From: Thalassospira profundimaris
GTDB taxonomy: Bacteria > Pseudomonadota > Alphaproteobacteria > Rhodospirillales > Thalassospiraceae
NCBI RefSeq assembly: GCF_003326755.1
Contig: NZ_JPWH01000010.1
Location: 62,001-126,000 of the forward strand
Direction of reading: 5' to 3'
DNA: 64,000 bases
Shown here: one piece after another, positions 62,849 to 64,000 of the stretch
Layout: each line of letters begins with the position of its first letter
Numbering within the stretch: position 1 is the stretch's first letter
The notes under the pieces: generated by a model
Database searches by the model: none
The model's input: only the letters and a program-made list of their open reading frames with translations
What the model was told of the DNA's origin: nothing
Program-made: the position numbers and the translations under genes

Positions 62849-62885
62849 AAACGCGCCGGATTGTTGGATTCGGCGCGTTTTTTGT
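62849..62885 (+). terminator. Terminator of argC
   Basis: A ten-bp stem AAACGCGCCG (62849-62858) and CGGCGCGTTT (62871-62880) with a 12-base loop and a T run. Confidence 0.85.
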
Positions 62886-62924
62886 CTTTTTGCGCCCGTT
62901 CAGCACCCTGTCGCCCGGGTGATT

Positions 62925-64000
62925 TCATGTGATTTCGTGGTTTAAAAAGGCCAGAATACGCGGGTGAAGCGACTGGGTGACGTTAAACCGCATCAGGCTG
63001 CCTGCCGATTTTGTCAGGCTGAAAACATTGCCCGGGGCGAGAATGATATTCTGTTTCAGGGCCGCATGGGCGAGATTGGCAGCATCGATATTATGGGGCA
63101 GGCGGGCCCATAAAAACATGCCTGCACCGGGTGGTGTAACCGGCGTAATGCCAAGTTCCGCCAATTTGCTGGCGCAATCCGTCATGGTGCGGGCCAGACG
63201 CTGGCGGACATGTTCCATATGTTTGCGATAGGACCCGTCGCGCAAAACCGACAATACCAGTGCCGAGGATAAATTGCCGCCGCCAAAACTGGTGGCGATT
63301 TTCAGATCCAGCAATTTGTCGATCCAGTCCGGTCTGGTGGCGATATAGCCGCAGCGGATGGAGGCCGACAGGGTTTTGGAAAAACTGCCGATATGGACAA
63401 CCGTGTCCAGCCCGTCAAAGGCCGCCAGGCGCGGGGCGGGACTGGTTTCAAAATCGGCGAAAATGTCATCCTCGATAATCCTGATTTTGTGTTTTTCACA
63501 TGCCTTAAGTACCCGATGTGCCTTGACCGGCGACAGGCTGGCCCCTGTCGGGTTATGCAGGCCGGAATTGGTGACATAAAGGCGCGGGCGATGCTGTTCT
63601 GCCGCGTCCTCAAAGGCGTCCATATCCGGCCCGTCAGCCAAAAACGGAATGGCGACAATATGGGCACGATGGGCATGAAACAGGGCATGGAAATTGAAAT
63701 AACACGGGTCATCGACAAAAACCGTATCGCCCGGTTCAATCAGCAAACGGCATAAAAGGTCAATCGCCTGGGTACCCGATTCCGTTAACATGATCTGGTC
63801 CAGGGCCGGGGTAATGCCGTGTTCGGCCATGCGCCGTGCCAGATGGTCCCGCAACGGAAGCGACCCCAGCGGCGCGGCATAATCGGTAAGGGCGGCGTCC
63901 GGCCCGCGTGCCACATGACGCAGGGCACGGCGGATGGCATCATTTGGCATCCAGTCGGGCGGCAGCCAGCCGCAACCGGGTTTTAATACGGTATCATCAC
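62925..64000 (-). CDS. MocR-type (GntR/aminotransferase) regulator or PLP aminotransferase, partial
   Basis: The minus-strand frame is open through the right edge, so the N-terminus is missing and the annotated ATG at 63950 is internal. The visible part is a fold-type I aminotransferase domain: LTESGTQAIDLLCRLL, DDPCYFNFHAL, NSGLHNPTGASLSPV and PLP-lysine in SFSKTLSASIRCGY. The upstream stretch LKPGCGWLPPDWMPN suits a MocR linker after a GntR winged helix. MocR proteins regulate vitamin B6 or amine metabolism. The GntR domain itself is not seen. Confidence 0.8.
   Translation of the reverse strand, partial: DDTVLKPGCGWLPPDWMPNDAIRRALRHVARGPDAALTDYAAPLGSLPLRDHLARRMAEHGITPALDQIMLTESGTQAIDLLCRLLIEPGDTVFVDDPCYFNFHALFHAHRAHIVAIPFLADGPDMDAFEDAAEQHRPRLYVTNSGLHNPTGASLSPVKAHRVLKACEKHKIRIIEDDIFADFETSPAPRLAAFDGLDTVVHIGSFSKTLSASIRCGYIATRPDWIDKLLDLKIATSFGGGNLSSALVLSVLRDGSYRKHMEHVRQRLARTMTDCASKLAELGITPVTPPGAGMFLWARLPHNIDAANLAHAALKQNIILAPGNVFSLTKSAGSLMRFNVTQSLHPRILAFLNHEIT

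Overview
The window reads as chromosomal DNA of an alphaproteobacterium, most likely a Rhodospirillales member close to Thalassospira. The signs are an estimated mid-50s percent G+C, a class II B12-dependent ribonucleotide reductase, an NDUFA12-type complex I accessory subunit, DUF2155 and DUF2336 proteins, and a PaaI-like thioesterase next to rplM-rpsI. The genus is inference; no 16S gene is present. I see no prophage, insertion sequence, integrase or CRISPR array.

Layout. 1-10.3 kb: small metabolic and stress genes (UbiH-family hydroxylase, SMR exporter, alpha/beta hydrolase, a LysE exporter divergent from a LysR regulator, RidA, EamA permease, VOC protein, GNAT, YjbQ, DODA-type dioxygenase, isochorismatase-like hydrolase). 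10.3-14.9 kb: nrdJ with an 872-base upstream region holding two NrdR-like boxes, an orphan plus-strand terminator and a 10-bp repeat array. 14.9-16.7 kb: envelope and respiration cluster (NDUFA12, MlaD, a small protein, DUF2155). 16.8-28 kb: esterase, a DnaA-box-like cluster, MATE pump, Lrp regulator, GNAT-Rrf2 pair, a DEAD-box helicase with a histone-like tail, a cysteine hydrolase, a lipoprotein, parE and a hotdog thioesterase. 28.2-35.1 kb: a minus-strand dipeptide/oligopeptide ABC operon ending in an M19 dipeptidase and a translationally coupled AT-rich orphan. 35.5-36.1 kb: two identical tRNA-Asp genes, each with its own promoter. 36.4-46.8 kb: hypothetical proteins, a receiver protein whose phosphoacceptor is Glu, dCMP deaminase, pyruvate kinase, a DUF2336 pair, an RHH protein, DJ-1/PfpI, MscS channel and an OmpA-like lipoprotein. 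47-53.8 kb: CoA-binding protein, MsrQ, LysE, crotonase, a tail-anchored protein, thioesterase and rplM-rpsI. 53.9-62.8 kb: a GNAT gene with a perfect 21-bp inverted repeat, then lipid A phosphoethanolamine transferase, cytochrome b561 and PepSY divergent from an OmpR/EnvZ-type two-component system, a secreted protein with a probable AUU start, and argC. The right edge cuts a MocR-type aminotransferase/regulator.

Genes likely working together: the ABC operon with its dipeptidase (peptide uptake and hydrolysis); the sensor/regulator pair with PepSY, cytochrome b561 and EptA (envelope sensing and lipid A modification); rplM-rpsI (ribosome); GNAT with Rrf2; LysR with LysE. The best second-look items are the 21-bp inverted repeat inside the GNAT gene, the AUU start, the candidate sRNA and NrdR-like sites upstream of nrdJ, the Asp-to-Glu receiver, and the unknown gene coupled to the dipeptidase. 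I did not find a clear undescribed multi-gene system.
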